Source: Atkinsonella hypoxylon (taxonomy: Eukaryota; Ascomycota; Sordariomycetes; Hypocreales; Clavicipitaceae). From it: a DNA stretch of 64,000 bases. Within the stretch, counting starts at the first letter, position 1. Each line of letters begins with the position of its first letter. The stretch covers positions 1 to 64,000 of the forward strand of contig JFHB01000151.1 in assembly GCA_000729835.1 (NCBI GenBank). The letters are read 5' to 3'. A program made the translations under genes and the position numbers. The notes beneath the pieces were generated by a model. The model made no database searches and was not told the DNA's origin. It saw nothing but the letters and a program-made list of their open reading frames with translations. This document shows, piece after piece, positions 1 through 13,300 of this stretch.

Positions 1-360
1 AAAGAGAGAAAGATATTAGATTAAATCTTTAATAAGATTAATATTTTTAATTATTACTTAATATATATCCTACTAGAAGCTATTCTTAAGAGAGACCTTA
101 CTAATAGTACTATAGTAACTTTAATGTTTAAGATAAAGAAATATAAACCTAAAAGAACTCTTTATATACTAATTAAGGAGAGAATTATAGCTTAGCTCTT
201 TAGAGTTTATACTATAGAGATATAACACTCTATTAAGTAAAAAGGAGCTTTAAAAAACTAGGCTAAAAAGAAAGAAAAGAAAGCTAAAGAAAATAGCTCT
301 ATAGATATAAAAGTATAGCTTTTTATATAATTATTTAAAGATATTTTTTAGAAGAAGATT

Positions 361-3250
361 AAAGTTAGCTTATAAGACCTATACTAACTAATGCCTATAC
401 TTATAGAAGTAATAGAGAATAAATACCTAATGTAAGTAAATAGTATTAATAAAGTCTATTATATTAATAGAATAAGTAATAAAGTTATACCTCTATATTC
501 TATCTTAAGGAAGAGGTAAAGAGTTAAGGAGCAGAAAGATTAATTAATTAATATTATTAAGATAATATTTACTATAGTTAAAGAGGCAATAGAAAACAAT
601 AAAGAAGATATTACTAATAAATATATAAAATAGCTGCTTAATAGTATCTAAAAGGATTTATAGAATATTATATAAAAATATATAGAAAATTATATTAAAG
701 AGAAGAAGTTTATTATAAACCTATAGGTAAATGCACTTTATATTAAAGAATTAAATAGTATTCTAAAGCTAAAAGTAATTATAAGCTATTTATAGAACTT
801 ACCTTACCTTTAAGTATAACTTAAAAGCTTAAACTCTTTACTTATTAATAGTTTTATAGATTATAGTTTATAAAGAAATATTATTACTAAGGACTTTATT
901 AAAGAGCTTAATTTAAAAATAACTCTAATAAAGCAAAAGACTACTACTATATCTTTTACGTTATATAAGCTTATAATATTAAGAGAGGTAATAATAAAGC
1001 TATACCTTAGAAATATCTAAACGCTAATTTACTTTTATATTATACTAAAGTCTTTATATATATAATTAATCCTTAGAATACCTTTTATATATATAGCTAA
1101 AGTTACCTTTAAGTATAGTAATAAAGAAAGTAAGCTTCTCTTAAAGTGCTATTTTAGTAATATTATATTAGTCTTAAGGGTTACTAGAAGTATTAAATAG
1201 GAAACTACAATAAATAAAGTAATAGCTATTAGCGTTAATTTAATCTTAATTAATAAGTTATTTAAGGATTTAGTCTATAATTAAATAGTTAAAAAGAGTC
1301 TTAAAGCTAAGTTAAACAACAATAAGAAGCTAGTGCCTATAATAGAGAATAAAGGTATAGCTATTATTAACCTTATAATAAAAGAAATAGCTAATTAATA
1401 TAGAAGCTAACTTAAAGAGGCTATAGAGAAGATTTAGCCCTTAAGGCAATTATAACTAATTAATCTAAAGGTAAATATATTATATAAGCAAAAAGCTAAT
1501 AAGATTTTACTTAAAGATAATATTTCTTTAAATAGATCTACACTTAATAGAGACCTTAAGTAGAAATAAAAGAAGTAAAAAAAGGTAAAAGTACACTTAA
1601 ATAAATTAAGAAAATACACTAAATATATTATAGAAAGATTTAGTAAAAAACCCTAAGGATTCTAAATAATAAAAGAGCGCTTAGATTAAATAGTTAAATA
1701 AGTATAAGAATATTTAATAATAAAAGAAGTTAATATTTTTAAGGAAATTCTCTATAACTAAAAGGCAGTACTAGCGTAAAACTTATTAAAGTATAGAAAG
1801 ATTAATTCTTTAGTTATACTGCTTTAAGTTATCTATACTATTACTTATAGAGCTTAAAAAGTAAAGTTAATACTAATATCTATTAGCCTATAAGGGAAAC
1901 TAGTTAATTTATTAAAAAAGAAGCTTTAGTATAGATTATTAAAAAAGAGTTATAAATCTTATAGGAATCTTTACTTTTTAGTAATAAAGAAGGATAAAGG
2001 GATACAGCTAGTGCTGTCTATAACAGCCTACAATAAGATTATAATATAGAATGCCTATATTCTAGAAGGAGTAAAGGCTTTTAGTAAAGAATTTAGAATA
2101 TATAAGATACTTTTAGTTATTAATTTACTGTTAAGCTATAACTAAGTGCTACTTATAGAGAAAAGTAGGGACTTAATAATAATTTTAACAGTAATAAAGC
2201 TTTTATAACTTTATATACTTCCTTAAGAAGCAACTAACTCTATTACTTAATTTATTTAAATAGTAAAAAGAATTCTTTTTAACCTAATTCTTTATACTTA
2301 TAAGCCTTTCTTAAATAATATTACAGTAAAAAGCTTTACTACTATATATAATAAAGAGAAAGTATTACTTAATATATAAAGATATATTATAGAATATTTA
2401 ATTAATATTAATAAAGTTCTTATTAATATTAAGCTAGTTAGTTATACTATATTTACTATAAAATTAAAGCTATACTAAAAGACTATAGAGATTGTTAGAT
2501 TTATATATAGTACTAATAGAAAGAAACCTTTAGAAGTAAAAGTAATAAAGATTCTAGAGTAAATAGAGTATAAAAATATTTTTAAGGTTAAATTCTTTTT
2601 TAAGCTTATAGGCTGTTATTATATTTAGGTATAGTATTACTCTATAAAAGCTAAGCCTTTTATAATCTTACTTAAGAAAGGTATTAAGTAGACTTAAGAA
2701 CTAAACTAGAAGAACGCTATAGAGGTCCTTAAGTATATAATAATAACTATACTAGTTCTTATAACAATTAATCTTAGCTTAAGCGCTAAGGAAATTATAT
2801 TAATAGTTAATATAAGCTTAAAAGAATAAAAAGCAGTTTTAATATAAATTATTAATAAGCAATAACACTCTATATAATATAAAAGTAAATATTAAAGCAA
2901 TTTAGAAATTAAGTATAATAGAATAAAGCAGAAATATAAAGCTATTATCTATATATTAAGAAGGCTATAAATTTATCTCTATAGAGTTCCCTTTACTCTA
3001 AAGACTAATTCTTAGGTGCTTATATATTAGCTTAATAGCGCTATTAATAACGTTCTAGGTGCACTTATTATATAATAAATTAGTTATATTATACTATTTA
3101 ATTTTATAGCTAGGTATATTCTAGAAAAAAAGAATAAAATAGCTAATACTTTATTGTGTAAAGAAGGTAGGCCTTTTAATATATTAGATTAAGTAGCTAA
3201 AGGGAATATTAAAGATTTTATTAAACTTACAGCTTAACGTTAATAAGATT
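361..3250 (+). pseudogene. pol: Gypsy-D protease-RT-RNase H remnant
   Basis: One plus-strand frame (codons starting at 361) reads through this stretch with many TAA/TAG stops, mostly at expected Gln or Trp codons. An aspartic-protease-like segment lies near 841-960, with NSF where a DSG-type active site is expected. The RT catalytic region is at 2296-2330, reading FLNN at 2308-2319 where FLDD or FVDD is usual; both Asp-to-Asn changes fit RIP. RNase H and its connection follow to about 3190, including a conserved stretch on Tyr-Lys-Ala near 2935. The layout matches the fungal gypsy type whose RT carries a PF(V/L)DD motif. It cannot encode a working enzyme. Confidence 0.8.
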
Positions 3251-3469
3251 TAGCTATATAATAAAGTATACTATACTTCTAGGACTTAATAAATTATAGA
3301 CTTCCTTTTAACATTATAAAGACTATTTAATCTAAATAAGAGTAAGTATAAGCAACTTTATATAAGTGCTAAGCAATACTTCTTAGATAAAGGCCTATTA
3401 TAAAAGAGACTAACTAGTATAATAAAGGGTTCTACTTTAGTTATTAAAGACTTAATATAATAGAAGAAG

Positions 3470-4924
3470 ATTATTAAGGCTTTATATAAGTAAATAGGTT
3501 ATAAAGGTATAGAAGTTATATTTTAAGTAGCTAGAATTAAGTACTTTTAGAAAGAACTTTAAAATATAGTTTAAGTAATAATTTTCTATTATAAGGTGTA
3601 CTAAAAGTTTACTCCTTAGAGGCCTAAAGAATTATTAATATTAGTAGCTTTAGGCAACCTAATAAGTAAGATATATATTAATACCTAATATATACTACTT
3701 AATTATAGTTTTAAGTACCTTTTAGAAGTAAGATATAACCTTACTAAATAAGTAGAAGTACACTCTATATAGTATACTAATATTGCAGCTATTTAGAAGT
3801 TCTTAATAAAACTAATTATATAATTTAAAGTCTTTTAATTTCTAGTTTTTAATAAAAAGCTAGAAATATATAGAAATCTTAAAAAAGTAGTTAAAGCTAT
3901 TAAAATTAAAGAGATTAAAACATTAGTGTATAATTTAAAAGCTAATTTACCTATTAAAGCTAGTTATTAAACGCTTATATTTACTCTTTTAAAGATAAAA
4001 GGTTCTAATAGAAAGTAGTTTAAATTGCTAAATAAGGCACTATTAGTAAACTATATAGCTATATAAGCGTTATATAGTAAATCTACTTTCTACTTAATTT
4101 ATAGTTAAAAGCTTATTCTTCCTTTAGAAGTTAAATTTCCTACTTAAAGGTTAATTAATTAGTTAGAAGTTATAATAATATAGAATCTCTTTAAAGTAAG
4201 AGTTAAAATGCTAGAATAAAAGGAAGTAAATATCTAGAAGGCTTATATAAAAGTCTTTATATTTAGGTAATACTTAGCTAATTAAATAAACTAGAACTAA
4301 AAGGCATTATTGTAAAAGAAGAAAGATTAATTAGTTCTAGAAGATTTAGTTCTTATATATAATATATAAAGGGTTATAGATATATTAATAAAGAAGAAGT
4401 TAGTAATATAATAGAATAGTCCTTTTAAAGTGTATAACTAAGCAAAAGTTACTAGCGCTTACTATTTAAAGACCCTAAATAGTATAGTGCTTAATAAGAC
4501 TATTTCTAGGGATTATATTAAGAAGTTTAGGCTTAATCTAGAGGGATAGTAGACTTTTACTGCTAATAAATAGCTCTATACTTTACAATATACTGCTTAA
4601 TATAGTAAAAACACTAGCAACTTTAAGTAAGATACTAATAAATTATAGCCTACTAATGCCTAGTATAATATATTAGATTAAATAGTTTTTAAGGACTATA
4701 TATTACAGCTATACTAAAAAGAGAATTTTAAGGATAATAACGCTAAAGTAAACCTTTTACTATAACGTTATCTAAAGTATATAATAGAAGTTTATTTATT
4801 AATAATACCTAAAGAAGAGCGTAGAAGCTATAAGGAGATTAACAATATTATTTAATCTTTATAATTTACCTATAACTTTACTAAGATATATAACTTATTA
4901 TAGCTTTTATAAAAGCTAATACTA
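3470..4924 (+). pseudogene. int: Gypsy-D integrase and C-terminal tail remnant
   Basis: A plus-strand frame different from the RNase H frame opens near 3470, so a frameshift or lost junction lies between 3250 and 3470. It starts with a degenerate zinc-binding region (about 3470-3640), followed by an integrase core (about 3640-4060) and a C-terminal domain that ends near 4540 in a segment rich in Lys, Arg and Leu. The same frame stays readable to about 4924, but I do not recognise that last part. RIP stops occur throughout. The domain order and spacing support gypsy integrase; individual catalytic residues cannot be fixed with confidence. Confidence 0.7.
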
Positions 4925-5323
4925 TAGTCTCTATATCTTTAGCTTTAAAGAGAAAAAAGGTTAAGTTTATTTATTTATATATTTAAAACTAACTAAGATT
5001 TAATAATAGTATATTAAGATTATTTAAAGATTTAAAGCTAATTAAAATTAACACTATAAACCTAAATTAAATAGAATATATAAAAAGTTTTTAAAAACTA
5101 CTAAAAATAAGTATAGTTTTATTCTATTTTAACTAAAGAGGCTGCTTAACCTTTACTCTTTTTTTATTTTTTTTTTATCTTTTAACTTAAGCAATTTATA
5201 CCTAATCTTTTAGCAAAATTCTAGTAGTTTTAATATTTAAGGGAAAAAGTAAGAAATATTAACTACTATAAAGGGAGAAAGATTCTTATAAAGGACCTCC
5301 TAAAGCCTTAAAAGAATAAATAG
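4925..5323. other. AT-rich stretch, nothing recognisable
   Basis: No coherent reading frame, paired LTR or RNA gene. It contains a T-rich run near 5158-5180. It may hold the 3' untranslated region or LTR of Gypsy-D, but this cannot be tested without the other LTR. Confidence 0.5.
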
Positions 5324-6046
5324 TTAATCTACTTAGTCTTTACCTTAAAACGTTATAAAAGAAGCATTATAGTAAATCTAGCTATAGTTACTATAACCTT
5401 TTGTAAATTACTACTTATAGCTTACAGTAGTAGAGCTACTTTAGATGTAATTGCTATATAAGCTACTATAGACATCCTTAAGAGAGGTACAGCTGTAAAA
5501 TAGAAAGTAGATATATTCCTTAAATAAAGTAACTATTTAAAGATATATATTAGTGTAATAAAAGCAAAATGCACTATTCTCTTTACTAAAGAATAAGATT
5601 AAAAGGGCTTTATAGTGCTCTTAATAATTAGTAAGTATATAATAGAAATATCTATAAAAATAAGCTATTTTAGTTAAAATAAAGATAAAGTTCTTAACGT
5701 TTAATTCTAGTGCAACCTTATGCAAAAGGAAGCTTTCTTTTGTAGTGCTATTAATAAACTAAGCCTTAAGATTCTAATTGTAAAAGAATTTAATAGCTCT
5801 TAGAGGTATATTAGGTATAGAACTCTATTAAAAAGCAACTTTAGTGTATATTAAGCATTTACTAGCATTAATATTATTACCTCTATAGACTTAAAGCTTA
5901 AAGGTAAATTTATACTAAGGAAGTAAGGTTTATTAGTATAATAAGAGAATAGAAGTATAATTAAAAGCTTTTTTATAAAAGACTTACTATATTAATAAGT
6001 ATTATTAAAGGAAAGATATTTATTTAACTATTCTAAGAGAGAGTAA
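5324..6046 (+). pseudogene. Unidentified degenerate reading frame, about 240 codons
   Basis: A single plus-strand frame from 5324 to a TAA at 6044-6046 keeps a protein-like mix of residues. It is broken by about a dozen stops, nearly all TAA or TAG where Gln or Trp could have stood, as RIP would leave. It is rich in Ile, Lys and Leu (raised by RIP) and has Cys residues in the middle third. I recognise no domain. It lies between Gypsy-D and a longer unknown frame, so it could be part of the same mobile element or a RIP-killed duplicated gene. Function unknown. Confidence 0.4.
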
Positions 6047-6840
6047 CTTAATAAAAGAGAGTAGTAAAAGGGATTCTTTTGCTAATAATATTCTATATAT
6101 TTATAAGATCTTTATAGTTTTAAGGAAGCTTTTTAGCTATAATTAAATAATTAAAGGTGCTAATAAAGGCAATAAAAAAGAGGCTATATAGAAAAGTAGT
6201 TATAAAAAAAAAGAAAGAAGATAAATATAATTAGTTAAAGAGAATATTATAAATTACTTAATAAGTTTACAGCTATTAAAGTCTTAGTATATATTTACTG
6301 TTAGCCTTTACTAAATTATAACAATTATAAATAGCTATTAACTAAGGATTTATTAAGATAATACTAGCTATAATATAGCCTATATTTCTACTCTTTTTTT
6401 CTCTTTATTCCTTTATTCTTATAATATTTTTATTATAAGTATTTACTTAAGCTCTTTTTTACCTTTAATTTTTTAAAAGCTATTTAATCTCTACTACTAA
6501 AATAGAAAATAAATACTAGAAACCTATTTCTAAGACTAGCTTTAGAGTTATATATAAGGGATAAATATATTACTTTAGAACGTTAAGAAACCTACTAATA
6601 TACTATATTATAGTGTAAGTCTATAAGCTAGTTAGCAATTTCTTTTATATAGAAGAGCAAGATTAAGTAGATTTACCTCTTAAGAAGCTCTATAAGCGCT
6701 AGCTGCCTCTCTTTTAGTAATATTTTAAGTAGCTTTCTTTTAGCCTATTACTTTATTAGAATTACAATTTAGATAACTTTAAGCTTATAGAGTTAATATA
6801 GTTTAGCTAGAGTTTAGCAATTTAGTTTAATTATTTTAAT
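6047..6840. other. AT-rich stretch between two unknown frames
   Basis: No frame stays readable for long. One plus-strand frame is fairly open between about 6220 and 6560, but its make-up is dominated by Leu, Tyr and Phe, as random TA-rich DNA would give. It could be a spacer or a badly eroded part of the frame that becomes clear at 6841. Confidence 0.4.
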
Positions 6841-8842
6841 AATATTTATAGCTTTCTAATAAAGTTCTTTAAGTAAAAGACTTATTATAGATAGTTAGAT
6901 TAATTCTAGCTTACTACTATAGTAAGAATTATTACTTATAGAATTAAGTATACAGCAGTTATCTTTAAGGAGTCTTTTATAATTAATATAGAAGAGATAA
7001 ACTAAAGTAAAATTGTAAAACTTATAGGTTAAAAGGTATATAGAATTAAAGATAGGTTTTAACTTATTTTCTACTGTTATAATATAAGCTATAACCCTTC
7101 TGCTTTATACAATAAAATAAGTAAGTAAAGACTTATTATTAGCTTTCTTTTCTTTAATAACTACTAAACTTATTTTATCTTTAATTACTTAAAGGGATAC
7201 TATTATTACTTTAATATAGAACCTAAAGGTAGAATTAAAAGGTTTAAAGCTATAGTTTATAGTTAAGTATAAACTTTATAGCTTCTTTAGTATTTATACC
7301 TATTCTAGGCAATTTTAGTACTATATTATAAGCAGAAGAGCAACTAGGAATATAGATATACCTATTTATTCTTCTTAATATAAACGCTTTATTATTTAGT
7401 TAGGTATTTTCTAATTAATCTTATTAGTAACAGCTTATACAATATACCTTACACTTAATATAGTAACTATAGAATTACCTAAACATTAAGGAATAAATTT
7501 AAACTGCACCTTTATAACTAAGTTATAACTAATAACTCTATTAATTAGTTTTATAACTACTGTAAAGGTACTAATAGAGTTATAATAGTTTTATATATAA
7601 TAGCAGTAAATAAGCTTAGTTTTATAAATAAATATATAGTTATTAAAAAAGCTAAGACTATAGGCTTTAACTTTAGCTACCTCTAGGAAGATACTATAAA
7701 GCATTTTATCTTAAGATATTACTTATAAATAACTAGTAGTAGAATTTCTATTCTAAAGGAGCTTAATGCCTAGAAATTTACCTTAAGTAATTATAATTAA
7801 GTAATTAAATAGTTAATAGAGGTTAATAGATAAATACTTATATAACTTTAGGAAAATTAGTTTATTACTGCTATTTAGTTTAATAGCAATTCTATTATCT
7901 ATAATAGAACTATTAAAGCAGCAATAATAGTAAGGGAATAGCGTTTATATCTTCTAATATAGATAAGTAAGCCTAGCTAGGCTCTTATATATTATAAGCT
8001 ACTTTCTTTTATATAAAAGAAGTCTTTAATTGTAACGTTTAAGGTGCTACTACAGCCTACAACTAATTTATAAAGCCTTTTATTGTTACTACTACTAAAT
8101 AATTTAGAGGTTTTTACTAGAATTTCTAGTATACTATAAGATCTTATATAAAGAGATTAAATAGAATCTTATAGTAAGAACTAGCTTCTACAACAATTAT
8201 AGAACTTAAAGTATTAGCTACTATCTTTACATTTTATAGAACTATTAGTGTAAAAGTAGAAATCTAGGTAAAAGAATAAAGAGATTATAAGAACAGCAAA
8301 ATAAGCACTTAAAGCTAGAGAATACTATACTATAAAGGATTAAATAGAAGCATTAGCTTAAAGATATATTACTAAACAGCCTATAATAGCCTATAATTCT
8401 ATTACTAATATAAACCTTAGTGTTATACTGCTAGCTCTTTTTTATTCTAGCGCTTAGCAAGAGATAATTAAAGTAAATAAAAGACACTATTTAATTATAT
8501 CTAAAGTAACTAAATAAAGTGTAAATTGCTAAGAAAGAGTTACTTATTATAAAGGAAAGCGCTTAGCTATAAAGACGCTATTACTAGTAAAAGAGATACT
8601 ACTATATATACTAAAGACGCTAAAGCTATTATAGAAAATAAGAGGATTAAAACTTTAAAATTAAGGAAATTAGCTAAAGGGTTAAGTTACTTATAAGTCT
8701 TACTTTATAAGCTTATTTATAACTAAAGAGGTATTATATTGTAGTAAAGTTACCCTTTTGCGCTCTTATATTAGCTTTATAAGGGATACTATATATAGGT
8801 TTTCTCTATAAGAGTATATATTACCTAAACGTCTAAATAGTT
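6841..8842 (+). pseudogene. Unidentified degenerate reading frame, about 650 codons
   Basis: One plus-strand frame (codon starts at 6841, 6844 and so on) can be followed to about 8842 without a frame change. Its stops are almost all TAA or TAG at positions that read as Gln or Trp, as in the neighbouring RIP-hit elements. The last third (about 8160-8690) is rich in Lys, Arg and Gln and looks like a basic helical segment; the middle has a Cys-containing stretch near 7560. I see no DDE, YREKK, RT or helicase motif. It may be the transposase of a DNA element or a RIP-hit host gene duplicate. No function is claimed. Confidence 0.45.
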
Positions 8843-9136
8843 TAAGTAAGTAAGTATATAAGTAGCTTCTACTAATTCTTTTTAGGCTTTTGCTCTTTTA
8901 ATTAATTAATATCTTTTAGCCTGCTTTAATTTACAACACTTAACTCTTAAAAGATATTGCTTTACTGCTAGTAACACTTTCTCTAACTCTTTAATATATT
9001 TAGCTCCTTTTTACGCGTATATATCTTCTAAGCTGTAATTAATATTTTATTTCTGCCCTTTTCTAACTATTTAATCTTCTTACCTACTATTGTTTAATAG
9101 TATGCACTAATAAATATCTTGCTCTCTACTAATCCT
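8843..9136. other. AT-rich stretch, nothing recognisable
   Basis: Pyrimidine-rich on the plus strand, with no frame, LTR end or RNA gene that I can support. It ends at the GC-richer junction piece. Confidence 0.5.
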
Positions 9137-9218
9137 CTTCGATCTTAACGTGCGCTACATCGTTACCCGCTTTAGTGTAGGCTGCATGGTCATTTAGGGG
9201 TTTGGTTTTGAGGCGACA
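9137..9218. other. Un-RIPped filler at a breakpoint
   Basis: About 80 bases of ordinary composition, with several CG, CA and TG dinucleotides (for example CGATC, ACGTGCGC and TGCATGGTCA), between two strongly TA-rich stretches. Its right edge is exact: from 9219 the sequence matches Gypsy-B, starting 673 bases inside that element as measured on Gypsy-B#4. It matches nothing else in the window. It looks like DNA captured or exposed when the 5' end of Gypsy-B#1 was lost. It is too short to call a gene. Confidence 0.6.
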
Positions 9219-10350
9219 AATTACCTAAAAGCTTTAAGCTAATAGCGCCTTTATAGATATAATATAGAACTAGTAGTACTACCTATACTAAAGCTTATTG
9301 CCTAAGGTTTAGTAAAGAGTAGCTACCTATTATAAGGTAGGTAAAGTAAGGGAATATAATATATAGAGGTTTCTTAATTACTTAGAATTAGTCTTTATAG
9401 ATTCTTACTAATAGAACTAAGCTCTAATTAAGCTTAATTAGCTTTAATAAAGTAATAATAAGTAGTTTATAGAATTTTATATTTATTTTAAAGAGAAAAT
9501 TACGCTAGTAGAAAGGGCTAACTAGAACAATAGTATAAAGTTAGCTAAGTTATAGATAGCGCTTAATAAGGAAATAAAGGATTACAGTATAGAGAGAGAT
9601 ATTCTCTATTATAACTACCTTTAGGTAGTAAAGCACTACTGTAGTATTACACTAAACCTTAAGTTATATTATATTAAGGAATAGCACTAGCTAAAATATA
9701 GCCTTAGCTCTAAAAAGCCTTAGAATAGTAACACTAAGATAACTAAGGTTAACGCTATAGAAACTTAATAGAGATAGAAAGAGAGTATAAAGAAATCTAA
9801 AGTAAAATAACTAAATAAAGATACTTTATAAGTAAAGTAGGTATTTAAGGCTAAACTTAAAAAATACTGCTAAAAGAGGTAATACCTTTAGTGTAAGTTA
9901 TTTTAACACTATATTTAAGAATATAAATAGTAACTAGTAGAATATAAGCTAGAGTTAACTAGTATATAAGCAGTAGTAATAGATAATATATAAAAGAAGA
10001 ACTTTAATAAGTTAGAAAAAGGCTTACCTTTAGCTTTAAGCTTAATATAAAGGTAAAGGCAATATAAATAATATAATAACCTCTACTTAGTAAGTAGCTA
10101 GAAGAAGAATATAAAGAGATAACTAAGAAAATAGATATATTATTGTTCTTTATCTCTATACTCTTTAACTAACTATTGTTCTATAATATATAAATAAATA
10201 GTAAATATAACTGCTTTACTACAATAAGTAAGAGTTTAGTGTAATACTTTAGCTTAAAGTAGGTTCTATTGCTATATAAAAGAATAGTATAAATAGCAGT
10301 AGAGATTAAACAGTAGTTTTATAATAGCTACTAAAGGAGCACCTTAATTG
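9219..10350 (+). pseudogene. gag: Gypsy-B#1 Gag remnant with CCHC zinc knuckle
   Basis: Capsid and nucleocapsid part of Gag, which packages element RNA into particles. The frame starts inside Gag because the 5' end is missing. A C-x2-C-x4-H-x4-C knuckle is visible at 9883-9924, but the first and last Cys read as Tyr (TGC or TGT to TAC or TAT, a RIP change), so it could not bind zinc. Upstream is a helical, Gln- and Lys-rich region with many RIP stops, as in the capsid part of fungal gypsy Gags. The same region is present from 62642 in Gypsy-B#4. Confidence 0.7.
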
Positions 10351-13300
10351 CTTCTTTAGTTTGCTTATAGGTAGATATTAACAGCTAGGTCTTTCTAGTA
10401 GTAGCCTATATAATTTTAGGCTTAACCTAAGATTATATCTTTAGAAGCCTATAGTTAGCCTATAATAGAATTATCCTTAACGCTACTAGCTAAAGCCTAT
10501 TAGTAGGTAAGGCTAAGGGCCTTATAATTTAAGCAGTAAAAGCTTAGAACGTTAAGAACTTAATAAGACTAATATTAGCAGTAGTTTATAGCGCTTTAAT
10601 AAAATAGAGTAAGAGCTAAGAGGTTGCTATATATTTTATTACTATTAGCCTTTAGGAAATTACCTCTATATTATTATTATAAATATTCCTAAAAGGCCTT
10701 AATCTACTAATACTACTACTTAAATTAAAGAACTTTTATAATCTTTTTAAAGAAGAGAAGGCCTAAGGCCTTCTACTATATAAAGAGAGGCTAGATTACT
10801 ATATTAAGCTAAAACAGCAGCTAAATAGCTCCTTACTATTACTGCTATAGGCTTTACTATATAATATACTGTAGAACTATTTATTAGAAATTAAGAGATA
10901 AGTAATAAACTTAATAAATAAAGAATAGATTTAAGCTAGCTTCTCTTTAGTAGTAGTATCTATTCTTTTAGCTAAAAAGCTAAGTAAAGAATAGTAATTC
11001 TATATTAATTATTAAGCCCTTAATAAGATTATAGAATAGAACTATTATTTACTTCTTTTAATAAAGAAGACACTTAAGTTATTATTAAAGGCGCACTAGT
11101 TTACTAAACTAAATATATAGTTAGCCTTCTATAGAATCTAGATAGTAAATAGTAAGAAGCACCTTATAGCGTTCTATACTTAGTTTAACCTCTTTAAATA
11201 GCTAGTTTGCCCCTTTAGGTTAGTAGAGGCTCTAGCTATATTTTAATAATATATTAATAGTGCACTAAAAGAGAACCTTAGAGATTATATAACTACTTAT
11301 CTAGATAACGTCCTTATTTACACTAGAGGTTCTAGAAAAGACTATATATATAAGGTATAAAGAATCCTAGAAAAGTTGCAGTTAATAGAGCTACACTTAG
11401 ATCTTAGGAAATACTGCTTTACTATAGCTAAAGTTAAATACCTTAGCTTTATAGTTATAGTAAGAAGGGAAATACACCTAAATTTAGAGAAAATTGTAGC
11501 TATTTAGAAGTAGTAAGTTTCTACTAGGTTATAAAAGGTATAAAGTTTCCTTAGATTTATAAACTTTTACTATAACTTTATATTAGATTTCTTAAATATT
11601 ATAAAGCCTTTAGTTAACTTAATAAAGAAGAGAGTTTTATTCTAGTAAATAAAGAAATATAAAAGGTTATTTATAAGGCTTAAAAAGGCCTTTACTTTAT
11701 ACTTAGTCTTAGCTTAATAGAACTCTAAGAAGAATACAGTAGTAAAGGCTAATTGCTTAGAAGAGGCCCTTAGTAGCTATTTATTCTAATATAATAAAGC
11801 TAGTGTACTATAGCCTATAGTATACTATTTAGCTAAGTTATCTCTAGTTTAACGTAACTATACTATTTATAATAAGGAACTCTTAGTAATAATATCTTAC
11901 CTTAAAGCTTAAGCAGTAGAGTTATAAGGAGTAGTGCATTCCTTTATAATTCTTATAGACTATAAAAATCTAGAATACTTTATATCTCTATAAGAGATCT
12001 TTAAGTATTAAGCTAGATAGGTAGAGCTTTTCTCCTTCTTTAGCTACTACCTATAATACTACTTAAAGCTATAAGTAGAGCAACTAAATATATTATTATA
12101 ATAAGAGTAAAATTAAGATAGAGTAATACTATAGATAGGCTAGGTTCTTTAGCCTCTCTCTATTAGCTGCCTTAATACTCTCTATAGAGATAAAGAGAAG
12201 GAGAAGGTTATAGAGAATATTAAGGTAGAAATAGCTAGTAAAGTAACGCTAGAAAGTTAACTAGCTGTAGCTTTATAGGTGCTAGCTAGAATAACGCTAT
12301 TTTTAAATAAATACTTATAGAGCCTATAGAACTAAGAAGTATAAAAAGACTTAGTATATCTAATAAGGTTAAATATAGTCTAAAAGGAGAAAAGAAGGTT
12401 TCTATTAAAGGTAAAAATATAAAAATAGATTATAAACTACACCCTTAATATATAAAGAGCGCTAGTTTACTAAAGCTACCTTTAGGTCCTTAAGTATAAG
12501 CTGTTAACTACTATACTAATATATAGAATATATAAGTTACTAATGTTAGGCTACTTAGAACAAAATACTATATTTTAGGCATTAATATATAACTATTACT
12601 AAAATAGGCTATTTTAAGATATTACTTAGTATGTTTAAAACTACTACTATTATAGCAGCTAAAAGAGTAAGAGGTTATAGTAAGGCCTTTTATAACCTAT
12701 TCTAGCGCTAAATAGGTATTAGTTATAGATCTTTATAGATTTTATAATAGATTTACTAGCGCTAAACTAAACTATACTCTCTTACTTAATAGTTATTACT
12801 AATTAACTTTTAAAGTATATATAGTTAAAGGCAATAACCTCTATAGAGGTAGAGGAATATACTTAATAGTTTAAGTATTATTAGTAATAGTTTTATAGAT
12901 TCCTAAAATAAATTATCTTTAACTATAGTTTAAATTAGTTAAGTACCTTTTAAACTACTCTTTATTGCCTTATTAGAATTAAACAATTACTATTTATATT
13001 CTATTATCTATAGATAAACAGTAAAATAGAGAGAGTTAATTAAAAAGTATAAGTAATTCTATAAGTTATAGTTACCTTTTTATAGTTTAACTAGCCTAAA
13101 TATCTCTTTATATATTAGCTAACTATTAACAATAAGAATTTCTTAGTAACTAGTATAAGTTTAAACTAAGCAATATATAGGTATAATATAGACTTTATCT
13201 AAAAGCTTATAAATAAAAAGGAGTCTTAAGTCTTATATAAGGGGTAGGCTTTAGCGTTCTTTAAATAGCTATAGAAGAGTATAAATATTGCTTAAGCTAT

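Larger units (their letters stand above)
1..4924 (+). mobile_element. Gypsy-D: degenerate Ty3/gypsy retrotransposon, 5' end outside window
   Basis: Remains of a gypsy-type LTR retrotransposon read on the plus strand. The order protease, reverse transcriptase, RNase H, integrase is that of Ty3/gypsy elements. The first 360 bases carry no domain I can name and probably hold the end of gag. The 5' LTR lies outside the window, so I cannot pair it with a 3' LTR and the right boundary is uncertain; 4924 is where the readable frame fades. Heavy RIP-type change (TA-rich, Gln and Trp codons turned to stops) runs throughout. It differs from the three families further right, and no second copy is present here. 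Confidence 0.8.

Noticed and set aside
1434..1619. Minus-strand 61-codon frame
   Set aside because: Antisense of Gypsy-D Pol and dominated by Leu, Phe and Tyr, as random AT-rich DNA gives.
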